This document shows positions 25,801-32,776 of a stretch of 64,000 nt of DNA, one piece after another. This DNA comes from Gemmatimonadota bacterium. Its GTDB lineage: Bacteria; ARS69. Position 1 is the stretch's first letter. Each line of letters starts with the position of its first letter. The stretch covers positions 21,992-85,991 of the forward strand of contig JASLLL010000009.1 in the NCBI GenBank assembly GCA_030747075.1, in the 5' to 3' direction. The position numbers were made by a program, and so were the translations under genes. The notes under the pieces are model-generated. The model searched no databases. It was not told the origin of the DNA and worked only from the letters and a program-made list of their open reading frames with translations.

Positions 25801-26006
25801 AACGCGTCGAGAAGGAGATCATTCTGGAGATTCTGGAAGAGACCGGATGGAACCGGAGCGAGGCCGCCCGCCGTCTGGGAACTCACGAGAGCAAGATCCG
25901 TCAACGCATCCGCAAGTATGGCCTGTCTTCCCCGAAGAAGAGCGAAGAATCCGCTCGCGGAACACGCTCAGACGACCAAGGATTCGTCGATTCTGACGAA
26001 CACTGA
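22857..26006 (+). CDS. Sigma-54-dependent activator with TPR array, GAF, AAA+ and Fis-type domains
   Basis: 1049 residues, much longer than typical activators (about 450-600). About the first 330 residues are TPR repeats spaced near 40 residues (e.g. GDYTRAAEFFRKSLDIRER and GDYPAAEERYQAALAIFDR), followed by a further helical region to about 550. A GAF-like domain lies near 560-700. The AAA+ domain has the Walker A motif GESGTGKE at 747-754, the sigma-54-contacting GAFTGA near 794, DGGTLFLDEVADL as Walker B, and an arginine-finger region. A Fis-type helix-turn-helix ends the protein (NRSEAARRLGTHESKIRQRI). No phospho-acceptor receiver domain is present, so the TPR/GAF part probably senses a protein or small-molecule signal. 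A sigma-54-type promoter lies just downstream, suggesting the target. Confidence 0.92.
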   Translation: MAGTDPLEIRALSDVLHASGETYLKDGDYTRAAEFFRKSLDIRERIGEPRLTADTLADLGRVLMLLGEMEEAAERVRSALKHREDAGDSAGVADCHDILGNIARGQGRPDEAESHYGRALAFKQEAGDERGMATTLALYGILHNERGDYPAAEERYQAALAIFDRVGDREQVASLTNNLGNLYLRKGDPGAAATELEKARDLFEELGDPRGVGKCLNNLAAIYRALGKDSPAADSYRKALGLFEEIGDKRGAAISANNLAVIEQDFGRYREASEYHERSLELKREMGDRTGEAVSLGNLADIAFFRGEWERADRLHRQALAIQEEVGNRTGEARLRNRRARLRLVRGGREAAAREAATARRLGREVQSREIQAEALLIEVRLASAAGDTGGARRLLEEAEELGRAMRSRETEAAIRVARGEVLASEGEEEAASTIFDEASRAYKRLRRSFDLAGVELARGVSLARFGRGDRCIEPFARAEEILDGMGSSAHMLAPLRQALEILAKEHPGEGVELAEMGTRLAHRLGDSDAARDFQEALQTRESGGGENPAEHRLAVLSEVTRHLQETRQAEGVAGWILERVVEEVRADRGLLLLQELAGDGFQAAAVLRLEDPALTDAVRAAERAGESGETIRDFQGGGSAGSRSRLVVPFGVRGEEGVAGVMHLEASVGARGFSLADARFVSSCLAAYALFLRGGSPRESRDRVAVGSGNTPAAFSTIVGDSKRIREVFHAATRVAAGNATVLILGESGTGKELLARGIHDSSPRTAEPFVAVNCPSIPRDLLESELFGYEKGAFTGADSPKAGRLELADGGTLFLDEVADLSPPAQAKILRVLQERTFERLGGLETKAVDVRILAATSTDLAEAVRDRRFREDLYYRINVVPLVLPALRDRKEDIPALVDHFLAKYARPERPVRFVTPEALRRLTVYPWPGNIRELENAIQYAVSLMDGETLAPGDLPRTVRSHGGGDLRGIGSLRSELERVEKEIILEILEETGWNRSEAARRLGTHESKIRQRIRKYGLSSPKKSEESARGTRSDDQGFVDSDEH

Positions 26007-26068
26007 TCCTGTGCGAAATCAAGGACTTACGGCCCGATTTCGACAAACTCGCGGATTTCGACGAACTC
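25989..26068 (+). repeat. Three degenerate 15-bp repeats upstream of a sigma-54 promoter
   Basis: GATTCTGACGAACAC (25989-26003), GATTTCGACAAACTC (26036-26050) and GATTTCGACGAACTC (26054-26068) fit a pattern GATTyyGACrAACwC. The first overlaps the 3' end of the activator gene. They lie 115-190 bases upstream of the -24/-12 box, the usual range for enhancer sites. An 11-base direct repeat CAAGGACTTAC also occurs at 26020-26030 and 26135-26145. Confidence 0.6.
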
Positions 26069-26088
26069 CGTCCGATCGGCGAGGTTTC

Positions 26089-26106
26089 CTGCGGGAATTG
26101 TCGCAG
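26089..26106. promoter_or_regulatory. 18-bp dyad, candidate activator binding site
   Basis: CTGCGGGAATTGTCGCAG has perfect two-fold symmetry except at two base pairs (CTGCG-NN-AATT-NN-CGCAG). Its centre is about 86 bases upstream of the -24 element at 26183, a typical enhancer distance for a dimeric Fis-type DNA-binding domain. Confidence 0.5.
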
Positions 26107-26180
26107 AATTGAGGCGCCGGAACAGACGCCGGGCCAAGGACTTACAGAGACACTCGCGAAAATCGCCGAACCTGCGAAAG

Positions 26181-26197
26181 TTGGCATCCGGATTGCA
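26181..26197 (+). promoter_or_regulatory. Candidate sigma-54 promoter downstream of the activator gene
   Basis: TTGGCATCCGGATTGCA has the invariant GG (26183-26184) and GC (26195-26196) exactly 12 bases apart, in the form TGGCAT-N5-TTGCA. Transcription would begin near 26208 and read into the small exported protein and perhaps the lamin-tail gene. The 246-base gap containing it looks less GC-rich by eye than the flanking genes, as expected for a regulatory region. Confidence 0.68.
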
Positions 26198-26252
26198 GTA
26201 GTCCCTCCCCGTACGCCGGGAACGAGTCCCGGCGGTGGAGAGGAAAGCCGAG

Positions 26253-26561
26253 ATGCAAACTCCAGGAAACACACCCCGAGAGCGAATCACACAGGCTCCG
26301 GAGAGCCGAGGAAATCATGGGCGGCACCCATTCCTCGCTACGCTCTCCGTTCTGGCCCTGGTGATCGCTCTGGGGATCCTGGGGGGTTCGAGCCGGGTCA
26401 CTCCGGTCGCGGCGGAAGCGAATGCCCCGTCCCGAACTCTTCGCGGAGACACCTCCATTCTCCACCGCCAGGACGCTGTTTCCGGCGGAGACCGGTATGA
26501 GCGACCCGCATGCCCCGTTCCGTCTCGCGTCGCGGGGAGCGTGCGGGTTCGTATTCCGTAA
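26253..26561 (+). CDS. Small exported protein under the sigma-54-type promoter
   Basis: About 102 residues from the ATG that follows AGAGGAAA at 8 bases; an in-frame GTG at 26235 would place the ribosome site inside the gene. A basic N-terminus of about 30 residues precedes one hydrophobic segment (LATLSVLALVIALGILGG), then a polar tail without cysteines. This could be a long signal peptide ending near VAAEA or a single-span membrane protein with a periplasmic tail. I recognise no family. Its support as a real gene comes from the ribosome site, the hydrophobic segment and its place directly behind the promoter; coding evidence is otherwise limited. Confidence 0.5.
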   Translation: MQTPGNTPRERITQAPESRGNHGRHPFLATLSVLALVIALGILGGSSRVTPVAAEANAPSRTLRGDTSILHRQDAVSGGDRYERPACPVPSRVAGSVRVRIP

Positions 26562-26651
26562 GTGTTCGAGAGGAGAGCAATCCGCCTCTCAAATGCGGTA
26601 GAATGGTGGCAGTGTTACCCCCCTTCGATGCGGGACAGGAGGACTTTCGAA

Positions 26652-27662
26652 ATGCAACTCAAAATGCGCTCACACTTTGCGTCGGCGACTCGGATCGCGT
26701 CGCTTCTTCTGCTTGCGGGTTCTCTTGCGCTCCCGGCAGAGGCCGCGGTGATGATCAATGAGTTCGAACGCGCGTCGGGTTCGGACTATGTGGAGCTCTA
26801 CAACGACGGGACGGTCTCGGTGGATCTCTCCGGTTGGACACTGGAGAGCAAGCTGGGCGTGGTCATTCCTCTGTCCGGTGTCATTTCCGGAGGCGGATAC
26901 ACCACGCACAGCACATCCAATGTCGTGCTCGACGGGGGGGAGATCGAACTTTACGACGGCAGTTACCTCAAGCGTGACGAAGTCGCTTTCGGATCCGCCG
27001 GGGGGGCGCCCGCCGTACCGCCGATCGGTTCATACTCCTGCGGTCGCGCCCCGAACGGTACAGACACCGGGAACGACGCCGCCGACTGGAACCTGGCGAC
27101 CAGCAACTCACTCGGTTTTGCAAATACGCACCCGGTCGCGAATCTGAACGGCTGGGTGGCCATGAACGAAGTGGGCTTCCAGAGGTTCCGCTCCTCCGCG
27201 GGGTGTGAACTCGGAGCGACCGTGGTGGAACTGTTCAACTCCACCGGAACCTATGTGGATCTCTACGGGTGGTGGGTGACCAACGGCCGCAAGGTGACCG
27301 TTCTCTTCGGGATGATTGCCCCGAACGGATTTGCCGTATTCAATGACCTTGCCACGGGGTTCTGCTTTGACGAGACCGAAGTGATCTATCTCTTCGGACC
27401 CACCGGTCGACGCTTCGATCAGTTCGGTACGAAAGGCGCCCGGCTCCCCGACGAGAGCTTTACCTTCCAGCGTGTTCCGGACGGCACGGGCGGACAGGGT
27501 CCCTTCGACGGGTTCGACTATGTATCGAGCGGCGGGTCGAGGGTGCTGTTCATGCTCCCGCAAACCTGGAACGACACGAACGATCAGGCCACGCCGATGG
27601 CGGCGGACGACCCCGCGATCGAGGCCGGAAGCTGGGGGAGGGTCAAGGCCCTCTACCGCTAG
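26652..27662 (+). CDS. Secreted lamin-tail-domain protein with C-terminal WGxVKxLYR tail
   Basis: 336 residues from the ATG 9 bases after AGGAGG. A signal peptide ends near AGSLALPAEA. Two lamin-tail domains follow: AVMINEFERASGSDYVELYN with VDLSGWTLES, and a second with WVAMNEVGFQRFRSSAGC and VDLYGWWVTNG. In bacteria these Ig-like domains occur in secreted or surface proteins, often beside nucleases or phosphatases; no enzyme domain is present here. The last 11 residues, GSWGRVKALYR, match the end of an unrelated secreted protein at 36875-37393, suggesting a sorting tag. It lies 90 bases after the small exported protein and may share its promoter. An imperfect GAGAGG/CCTCTC hairpin lies in the gap. 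Confidence 0.8.
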   Translation: MQLKMRSHFASATRIASLLLLAGSLALPAEAAVMINEFERASGSDYVELYNDGTVSVDLSGWTLESKLGVVIPLSGVISGGGYTTHSTSNVVLDGGEIELYDGSYLKRDEVAFGSAGGAPAVPPIGSYSCGRAPNGTDTGNDAADWNLATSNSLGFANTHPVANLNGWVAMNEVGFQRFRSSAGCELGATVVELFNSTGTYVDLYGWWVTNGRKVTVLFGMIAPNGFAVFNDLATGFCFDETEVIYLFGPTGRRFDQFGTKGARLPDESFTFQRVPDGTGGQGPFDGFDYVSSGGSRVLFMLPQTWNDTNDQATPMAADDPAIEAGSWGRVKALYR

Positions 27663-27688
27663 GTTGGTGCGGCTGCGGGCGGGCTTCT

Positions 27689-29671
27689 CTAAGGTGTGGC
27701 GGGTTCGTAGGTTGCGACGACGCCCGGGATTCTGTGGCGCAGCGCTTCTTCCAGCGACTCCTGAATCACATCGCCGGCGAGGTCCGCAGCGAGATCCATC
27801 TCATTCAGGGCCAGCATGGTGGGCATGAGGTCGAGCAGGTCCGCGTTCTCGAAGTGGGTGCCCGGAGCGACGCGTCTTCCGCTGAGCACGAGCGCGCCCG
27901 TTTCCACCGTGCGGGAACTCTCCTGGAACTCCATGGAGCGAACGAGGTCATCCAGCGGACACCGGCCGCCCTGGAACAGGACGACATCTTCGCTTCCCGG
28001 CACGACATCCGGGTGGATCGTGACGACCATATTTCCCCACTCATCCAGACGCGTGACGAACGGCTGAATGTCCGCACGCGCCAGTCGAGCCGTCTGGAAA
28101 AGGCGGCGCACGCCGTCCAGGTCCGGTTCGTGGCCATCCCTCATCCGCACATAAGTGCGCAGCCCGAGGTTGGTTGCTTCCACCGCGTTCTTGAGGCGCA
28201 TCTCCCGCAAGAGCGGCTCCGGCCGGAGCGTCAGGTTCCGGTGGGAGTCCCCGGGGACCGCTTCGGCGCCATGATCCGACACGACGACGACCAGCTCGTC
28301 CTCCGCCGCATCGGCGAGGATCTTGCCGATGAACGCATCCGCGAGGCGGTAGGCGTCGTGTACGCTGCCGCCGTAGCGCTCGATGTCCTCCCGGGAGACA
28401 TCTCCGAAGGAGTCGGGTTCGTGGTACTTCCAGAAGTGCGACTGGGCCACATGGATGATGTTCGTGTGATAGGCGGCGAAGTCCGGTTCAAACTTCCGGC
28501 GAAGCTCCACGAAGAAGTCCGAGTTCAGCTTCGCCCGGAGCTTTCGCTTCGTGAAGATCTGCGCCGAGTTCAGCGTTCGCCCGTGGAGGGGGTCGGAGAG
28601 AATTTCACCCGCGGCTTCGGAGAGCGTACCGAGCCGCACCCCGTAGCGGATCCCGAGAAATGCGTACCGGCAGTACCTTCCCCAGGTGCGTCTTCGGCGG
28701 GTCTTCTCGTTCATGGCGAGTTCGCGGATGAAGCCCAGCCGGGGCGGCCAGGTGTCCGGGCCGGGGTCGGATACGGAGGGAACCACGAAGCCGTCCGTGG
28801 CGGTCGGCGGCCATGTGACAGGCCATCCGAAGATGCCCACCGACCATGCGCGTTCGGCGAAGATGTCCCAGATCCGCCGCGTCTGTACATCCTGAGTCGT
28901 GGATGCGGCCACGCCGAGGATCCCGTGCTCCCTGGCGGGCCTGCCGGTCGCGACGGAGGTCCAGACGGCGGAGGTGGTGTAGGGCTGAACGGAGTGGACA
29001 TCTCCCCAGGCGCCTCCCCGGCGGAGCACTTCGAGGTTCGGCATCTCCCCTCGCTCGATCAGTTCCTCCGCGACGGTCCACGACATTCCCGGGAAGGCCA
29101 GTATCAGCGCCCGCGAACCCGGTGCCAGCCCACGGCCGGAGGGGGTTGCTCCCGCGAGAATCGCCACCACGGGCAGCGCCGCAAGAAGGGGCCAGACCCA
29201 GATTCTGCGGTGAGCGCAGACATAGCGCGCGGTGATGGAGGCTAGCCATCCGAGCCCCATGGCGATCAGGGGTCCGACGCCGTAACGCAGCATCTCCGAC
29301 GAATGGAAAAGGCTGAGGAGCGGCGGAAGGAAGGGGAGCGTCGCGGCGAAGACTGCGATCCCGGCCACCGACGCCCAGAGGAGTTCATACGCGCGAGGGA
29401 CATCTTCGCTGGAGCCGATTCCGGCGAGCCAGCGGAGGATCCGGCCGAGCACAAGCCCCAACACCCCCCCCCCGAGGACGGGGAGCACCAGGTAGAAGGT
29501 CACGCCCAGGCCCGCCCGGTCCACAAAGCGTGGATTCAGTGCGAACGCTACCGTCGCGACGATGGAGATCCAGAAGAGGGAAACGGCCACACCGGTCCGC
29601 GGCCCGGAGGAGAGAAGTCCTCGCGGGTCGGGAGGCGTGTGCCGTCTGGGGGTCGATGGCCTCGTGGTCAT
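27689..29671 (-). CDS. Membrane alkaline-phosphatase-fold protein lacking one metal ligand
   Basis: About 660 residues; the start could instead be a GTG at 29695, as neither has a clear ribosome site. The first 190 residues contain about five hydrophobic spans. The C-terminal domain resembles type I phosphodiesterases, with SAVWTSVATGRPAREHGI around the nucleophile, VHDAYRLADAFIGKIL, and VVVVSDHGAEAV. A late GTHFENADLLDL supplies a His. The first metal-binding motif, normally AIDGxx as in its relative at 18729-20924, reads LILAFPGMSW. The Asp is therefore replaced, so activity may be altered or lost. The natural substrate is unknown. It converges on the lamin-tail gene with about 26 bases between. 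Confidence 0.75.
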   Translation of the reverse strand: MTTRPSTPRRHTPPDPRGLLSSGPRTGVAVSLFWISIVATVAFALNPRFVDRAGLGVTFYLVLPVLGGGVLGLVLGRILRWLAGIGSSEDVPRAYELLWASVAGIAVFAATLPFLPPLLSLFHSSEMLRYGVGPLIAMGLGWLASITARYVCAHRRIWVWPLLAALPVVAILAGATPSGRGLAPGSRALILAFPGMSWTVAEELIERGEMPNLEVLRRGGAWGDVHSVQPYTTSAVWTSVATGRPAREHGILGVAASTTQDVQTRRIWDIFAERAWSVGIFGWPVTWPPTATDGFVVPSVSDPGPDTWPPRLGFIRELAMNEKTRRRRTWGRYCRYAFLGIRYGVRLGTLSEAAGEILSDPLHGRTLNSAQIFTKRKLRAKLNSDFFVELRRKFEPDFAAYHTNIIHVAQSHFWKYHEPDSFGDVSREDIERYGGSVHDAYRLADAFIGKILADAAEDELVVVVSDHGAEAVPGDSHRNLTLRPEPLLREMRLKNAVEATNLGLRTYVRMRDGHEPDLDGVRRLFQTARLARADIQPFVTRLDEWGNMVVTIHPDVVPGSEDVVLFQGGRCPLDDLVRSMEFQESSRTVETGALVLSGRRVAPGTHFENADLLDLMPTMLALNEMDLAADLAGDVIQESLEEALRHRIPGVVATYEPATP

Positions 29672-29853
29672 ACTTCCCGAATCGGATGGATCCACCTGAA
29701 AGTTCAGCGATAAGCGACGAAGAGCGGGGGAAGCCTCCGGGTTTCACTCTATTGGATGTGCTCCGAGCGGGTCAAGGACCGCTCACAGCGAGGGGAGCGG
29801 ACATGGGGAATCCTCCCGGATTCTTGCGGTTCCTGACACGCTCCCCGCGCTCT

Positions 29854-31572
29854 TTACCGAATGCGAAGGGGTTCCCACGCCCACCGGACCGTCTCGGGTG
29901 CGACGCTCCTCTGGAGGGCCTGCCCCGCCTCCTGAATGATGGACGCCTTCCCCAGTTCCAGGATCTCGCCCGAGAGAACCATGTCCGCCAACGACTTCCG
30001 CTTCGGGAAGTGCGTCAGCGCGGCTCCTTCCGCCGGGTCCGCTTCCGCGAGCTCCAGCGCCACTTCCACCGCGCGGTCGAATCCGCCCAGATCGTCCACC
30101 AGCCCCAGACCCAGCGCCTGACGCCCCGTCCAGACGCGCCCGCGGCCGATCTTGTCCACATCGTCAAAGGACATCCCGCGTGCCTTCGCAATCTCCTCCA
30201 CCCAGCGGCGATAGGATTCCCAGTGCGTCTTCTTGACGATTTCCCACTCGCTGTCCGTGAAATCGTGGAGCCCGGAGTAGAGGAAGGCGTTCGGCCCGAA
30301 GGAAATGTGGTCGTGGCGGACTCCGAGCTTCTCCCAGAACCCGGAGGTGTTGAACTTCCCGGTAATCGACCCGATGGATCCCGTGATCCCCTTTGCGGGG
30401 CAGATGATCCGGTCCGCGTTCTGGCTCATCATGTACCCGGCCGACGCCGCGACATCGCCCACGGAGACGACGACGGGCTTCTCCGCTTTCGCGCGTGCCA
30501 CCGCCCGGGCGATCTTCTCCCCGCCGATCGAAGCCCCGCCGCCCGTGTCCCAGCGGAGGATAATGGCGACGATGTCATCGTCCTCCGCCGCCTCCCGGAG
30601 ATTGTCCACAATGCGATCCGGCCCGAGGGTCATCCCCAGGACCGGGTCGTAACCATCCTCTCCGCCCGCAGCCACAAACCCCTGCGCGTGGATCACCGCC
30701 ACGCCGTGTTCGCCCGCGATCCCCGCGTCCCGGGGCGGGATGTCGGCGTACTCGGCAGAGGAGACGGTCGGGAGTTCGTCCTCGCCGCCCAGCAGTGTCT
30801 CCAGCTCTTCGCGGTCCACGAGCGCATCCACGAGTCCTGCCGTCAGCGCATCCGAGGCCAGAAAGACGGACTCTTTCCGCATCTCATCCAGCGCACCCTC
30901 CGGGAGATCCAGGTCGCGCGTCATCTCTTCGTCCACCGCATCCGAGATCTCCTCCACGAGCCACCGGAGGTTCTCGATGGCCTCGCTGGAGGACCGTTCC
31001 CGTGTCATCATCTCCGCGGCGCTCTTGTACTTTCCGATCTGGTGGATCTGATCGTTCACATCCAGCTTGCGGAGCGCACCCTTCACATGCAGGATCGATG
31101 CGCCCCGCCCGTGCAGGACGACTTCGCCCTTCGGGAAGAGGAATGTGGAGTCGCACACTCCCGAGACATAGAGACCGCCGCCGGTGAGCATCTCCGCGTG
31201 CGCGTGGACGGGCTTGCCGGTTTCACGGACACGAAGGATTCCGCTCCGGAGTTCATCCAGCTTCCCGGGTCCGGCGGAGAAGGAACCGATCTCGAAGAGC
31301 ACGCCGGCGATTCTCTCGTCCACGGCCGCCTTGTCGAGATTCTCCAGGATCTCCGTAAGGCACGGCGCCGCCTCTCCCGTCACCGATCTGAGCGTGGGGG
31401 GCGGATAGTATTCGGGCAGGTCACCGGACAGAGAGATGGTGAGCCAGGAGCCCTCCTCCAGCCCGCCGCCGAAATCCATGGACGAGACCGCAAGGAGCAG
31501 CAGAACCGGCAGAATCGCCAGGAATGCCGCAGCCAGAATCACGCCGAGAAAAGTCTGGGCAATGGTCTTCAT
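29854..31572 (-). CDS. sppA: Signal peptide peptidase SppA (67K type)
   Basis: 572 residues from the ATG after AAGGAGGACTCC. One N-terminal membrane span lies at about 5-30. Two ClpP-like halves follow, as in the long E. coli-type enzyme. The general-base Lys is in IGKYKSAAEMMTRE (Lys183). The nucleophile Ser is in SVGDVAASAGYMMSQNADRI (Ser377), with GITGSIGSITGKFN after it. SppA tetramers sit on the periplasmic side of the inner membrane and degrade cleaved signal peptides. Both catalytic residues are intact. Many predicted signal peptides in this window fit a need for it. Downstream on the same strand is the membrane phosphatase-fold gene, but a 182-base gap separates them and shows no feature I can identify. 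Confidence 0.92.
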   Translation of the reverse strand: MKTIAQTFLGVILAAAFLAILPVLLLLAVSSMDFGGGLEEGSWLTISLSGDLPEYYPPPTLRSVTGEAAPCLTEILENLDKAAVDERIAGVLFEIGSFSAGPGKLDELRSGILRVRETGKPVHAHAEMLTGGGLYVSGVCDSTFLFPKGEVVLHGRGASILHVKGALRKLDVNDQIHQIGKYKSAAEMMTRERSSSEAIENLRWLVEEISDAVDEEMTRDLDLPEGALDEMRKESVFLASDALTAGLVDALVDREELETLLGGEDELPTVSSAEYADIPPRDAGIAGEHGVAVIHAQGFVAAGGEDGYDPVLGMTLGPDRIVDNLREAAEDDDIVAIILRWDTGGGASIGGEKIARAVARAKAEKPVVVSVGDVAASAGYMMSQNADRIICPAKGITGSIGSITGKFNTSGFWEKLGVRHDHISFGPNAFLYSGLHDFTDSEWEIVKKTHWESYRRWVEEIAKARGMSFDDVDKIGRGRVWTGRQALGLGLVDDLGGFDRAVEVALELAEADPAEGAALTHFPKRKSLADMVLSGEILELGKASIIQEAGQALQRSVAPETVRWAWEPLRIR

Positions 31573-31626
31573 GGAGTCCTCCTTTTGCCCGGGCGGGGCG
31601 ATGGTTGTGTTCCGGCTGAGATCGCG

Positions 31627-32628
31627 TCAACCGGACGCGGGGACCTCGGCCGTCCGGAAGTGCAGGAGGTGGATCTCCACCCCGACTCCGTGGATCGTGA
31701 GTTCCAGATTGCGGGTTCCGAAAGAGGCGGACCCGGTGACCTCATATACGCGCCCGTCGTCCACCGGGATGCGTGCGATTTCATCCTCGGGGAGCAGATC
31801 GGCCCCGGCGTCCTGCGGGCCGGGGGGTGCCCCGTTCAGCGTGACATGGACGGAGGCGTGTTCCCTGGCGGCCGCCACGATGTGAACCCCCGCCGAGGAG
31901 TGCACCACCGCCAGTCCCGTCTCTTCAGAGGCAGTGGTGATCGACTCCGCGCCGACATCCCACGACCCGCGAAGGTAGGCGCGGCCTTCCTCCCGGAGTT
32001 CCGGCCAGTCTTCGAAGTGGTGCTGTCCGAGGGTCGATTCCTCCGGCCGGGTGGATGCGCCGTCGTCCCCTGCGTCGGCCCGAAACCGGATCTCCGGTGT
32101 GGCGCGCCACCGCAGCACTCCGGGACGAATGAGCCCGGGGGGGAAAACGACCGCGGGCGGAAGGTCCGTCTCCCCGGCCTCCCGCAGCAGGGTCCGCACT
32201 CCGGCTTCCACCTCCGGGAGTCCGCCCGCGCCGTGGTGCCAGCCACGGATGGCGCCGCCCGAGTCCAGCAGGAAGCGCGCGGGGAGGTTCCGGTTCTCAT
32301 AGGCGCGCCATGTGTCGAAGCTCCCGTCATGGGCGATCGGCCACGGGATTCCCCGTCGGAGGACCTCCAGCCGGGCGTCCTCCACGCTTCGCTCGAAGGG
32401 GTACGCGGGGATGTGGACCCCCACGACGGACAGCCCGACTCCGGCGTAGCCCTTGGCCAGACTCTCCAGCGCGGGGAGTTCAGCCATTCCTGCCGGGTCC
32501 CCGTAGGAAAAGAAGTCCAGCAGGACCACCTGGCCCCGCAGTGCCCCCAGATGGGCGGGTTCGTCGCTCAGCCACGCAGTCGGCGTGAGTTCCGGAGCGG
32601 AATAACGGCTTTCTCGAAAGAGTTCCAA
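31627..32628 (-). CDS. TlpA/DipZ-like thioredoxin-fold protein without CXXC
   Basis: 333 residues if started at the TTG 7 bases after AGGAGG; an ATG at 32655 is in frame but has no ribosome site. The N-terminal half matches redoxin/DipZ C-terminal modules: LRGQVVLLDFFSYGDPAGMA, GLSVVGVHIPAYPFERSVED, WRAYENRNLPARFLLDSGG and the cis-Pro region. The expected CXXC position reads SYGDPAG, so the redox cysteines are gone. The C-terminal part resembles the beta-sandwich found after thioredoxin in DipZ proteins (HVTLNGAPPG). There is no signal peptide, unlike secreted TlpA. A binding or scaffold role is possible. It is 54 bases upstream of sppA on the same strand. Confidence 0.72.
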   Translation of the reverse strand: MELFRESRYSAPELTPTAWLSDEPAHLGALRGQVVLLDFFSYGDPAGMAELPALESLAKGYAGVGLSVVGVHIPAYPFERSVEDARLEVLRRGIPWPIAHDGSFDTWRAYENRNLPARFLLDSGGAIRGWHHGAGGLPEVEAGVRTLLREAGETDLPPAVVFPPGLIRPGVLRWRATPEIRFRADAGDDGASTRPEESTLGQHHFEDWPELREEGRAYLRGSWDVGAESITTASEETGLAVVHSSAGVHIVAAAREHASVHVTLNGAPPGPQDAGADLLPEDEIARIPVDDGRVYEVTGSASFGTRNLELTIHGVGVEIHLLHFRTAEVPASG

Positions 32629-32776
32629 GGGTCTTCCTCCTGAATGGACCCCCATGCATGGACCCTGGCGCCTTCGGAGTCAAGAACAGGGAAGGATTGG
32701 TCGATGTTGACAGAGGACGGGGTCGCGATCCGGCCCCGGTCCCAGGGGAAGTTCATGCCAGAGGGGGAGGGGTGTC

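Noticed and set aside
22674-25904. 1076-codon open frame on the minus strand opposite the sigma-54 activator
   Set aside because: It is an antisense shadow: Arg/Pro/His/Gly-rich translation, no domain, no ribosome site, and it fully overlaps a clear TPR-GAF-AAA gene. High GC removes stops from the opposite frame.
26380-26400. GGTTCGAGCC, resembling a tRNA T-arm
   Set aside because: No acceptor, D or anticodon arms can be folded around it; it lies in the small exported protein gene.
29530-32643. 1037-codon open frame on the plus strand opposite sppA and the thioredoxin-like gene
   Set aside because: It spans two well-supported minus-strand genes and their gaps, with low-complexity charged translation and no domain.
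32706-32734. TTGACA as a -35 box upstream of the pseudopilin-like gene
   Set aside because: At 17 bases downstream the sequence is CCGGCC and no -10-like element occurs at 15-19 bases.
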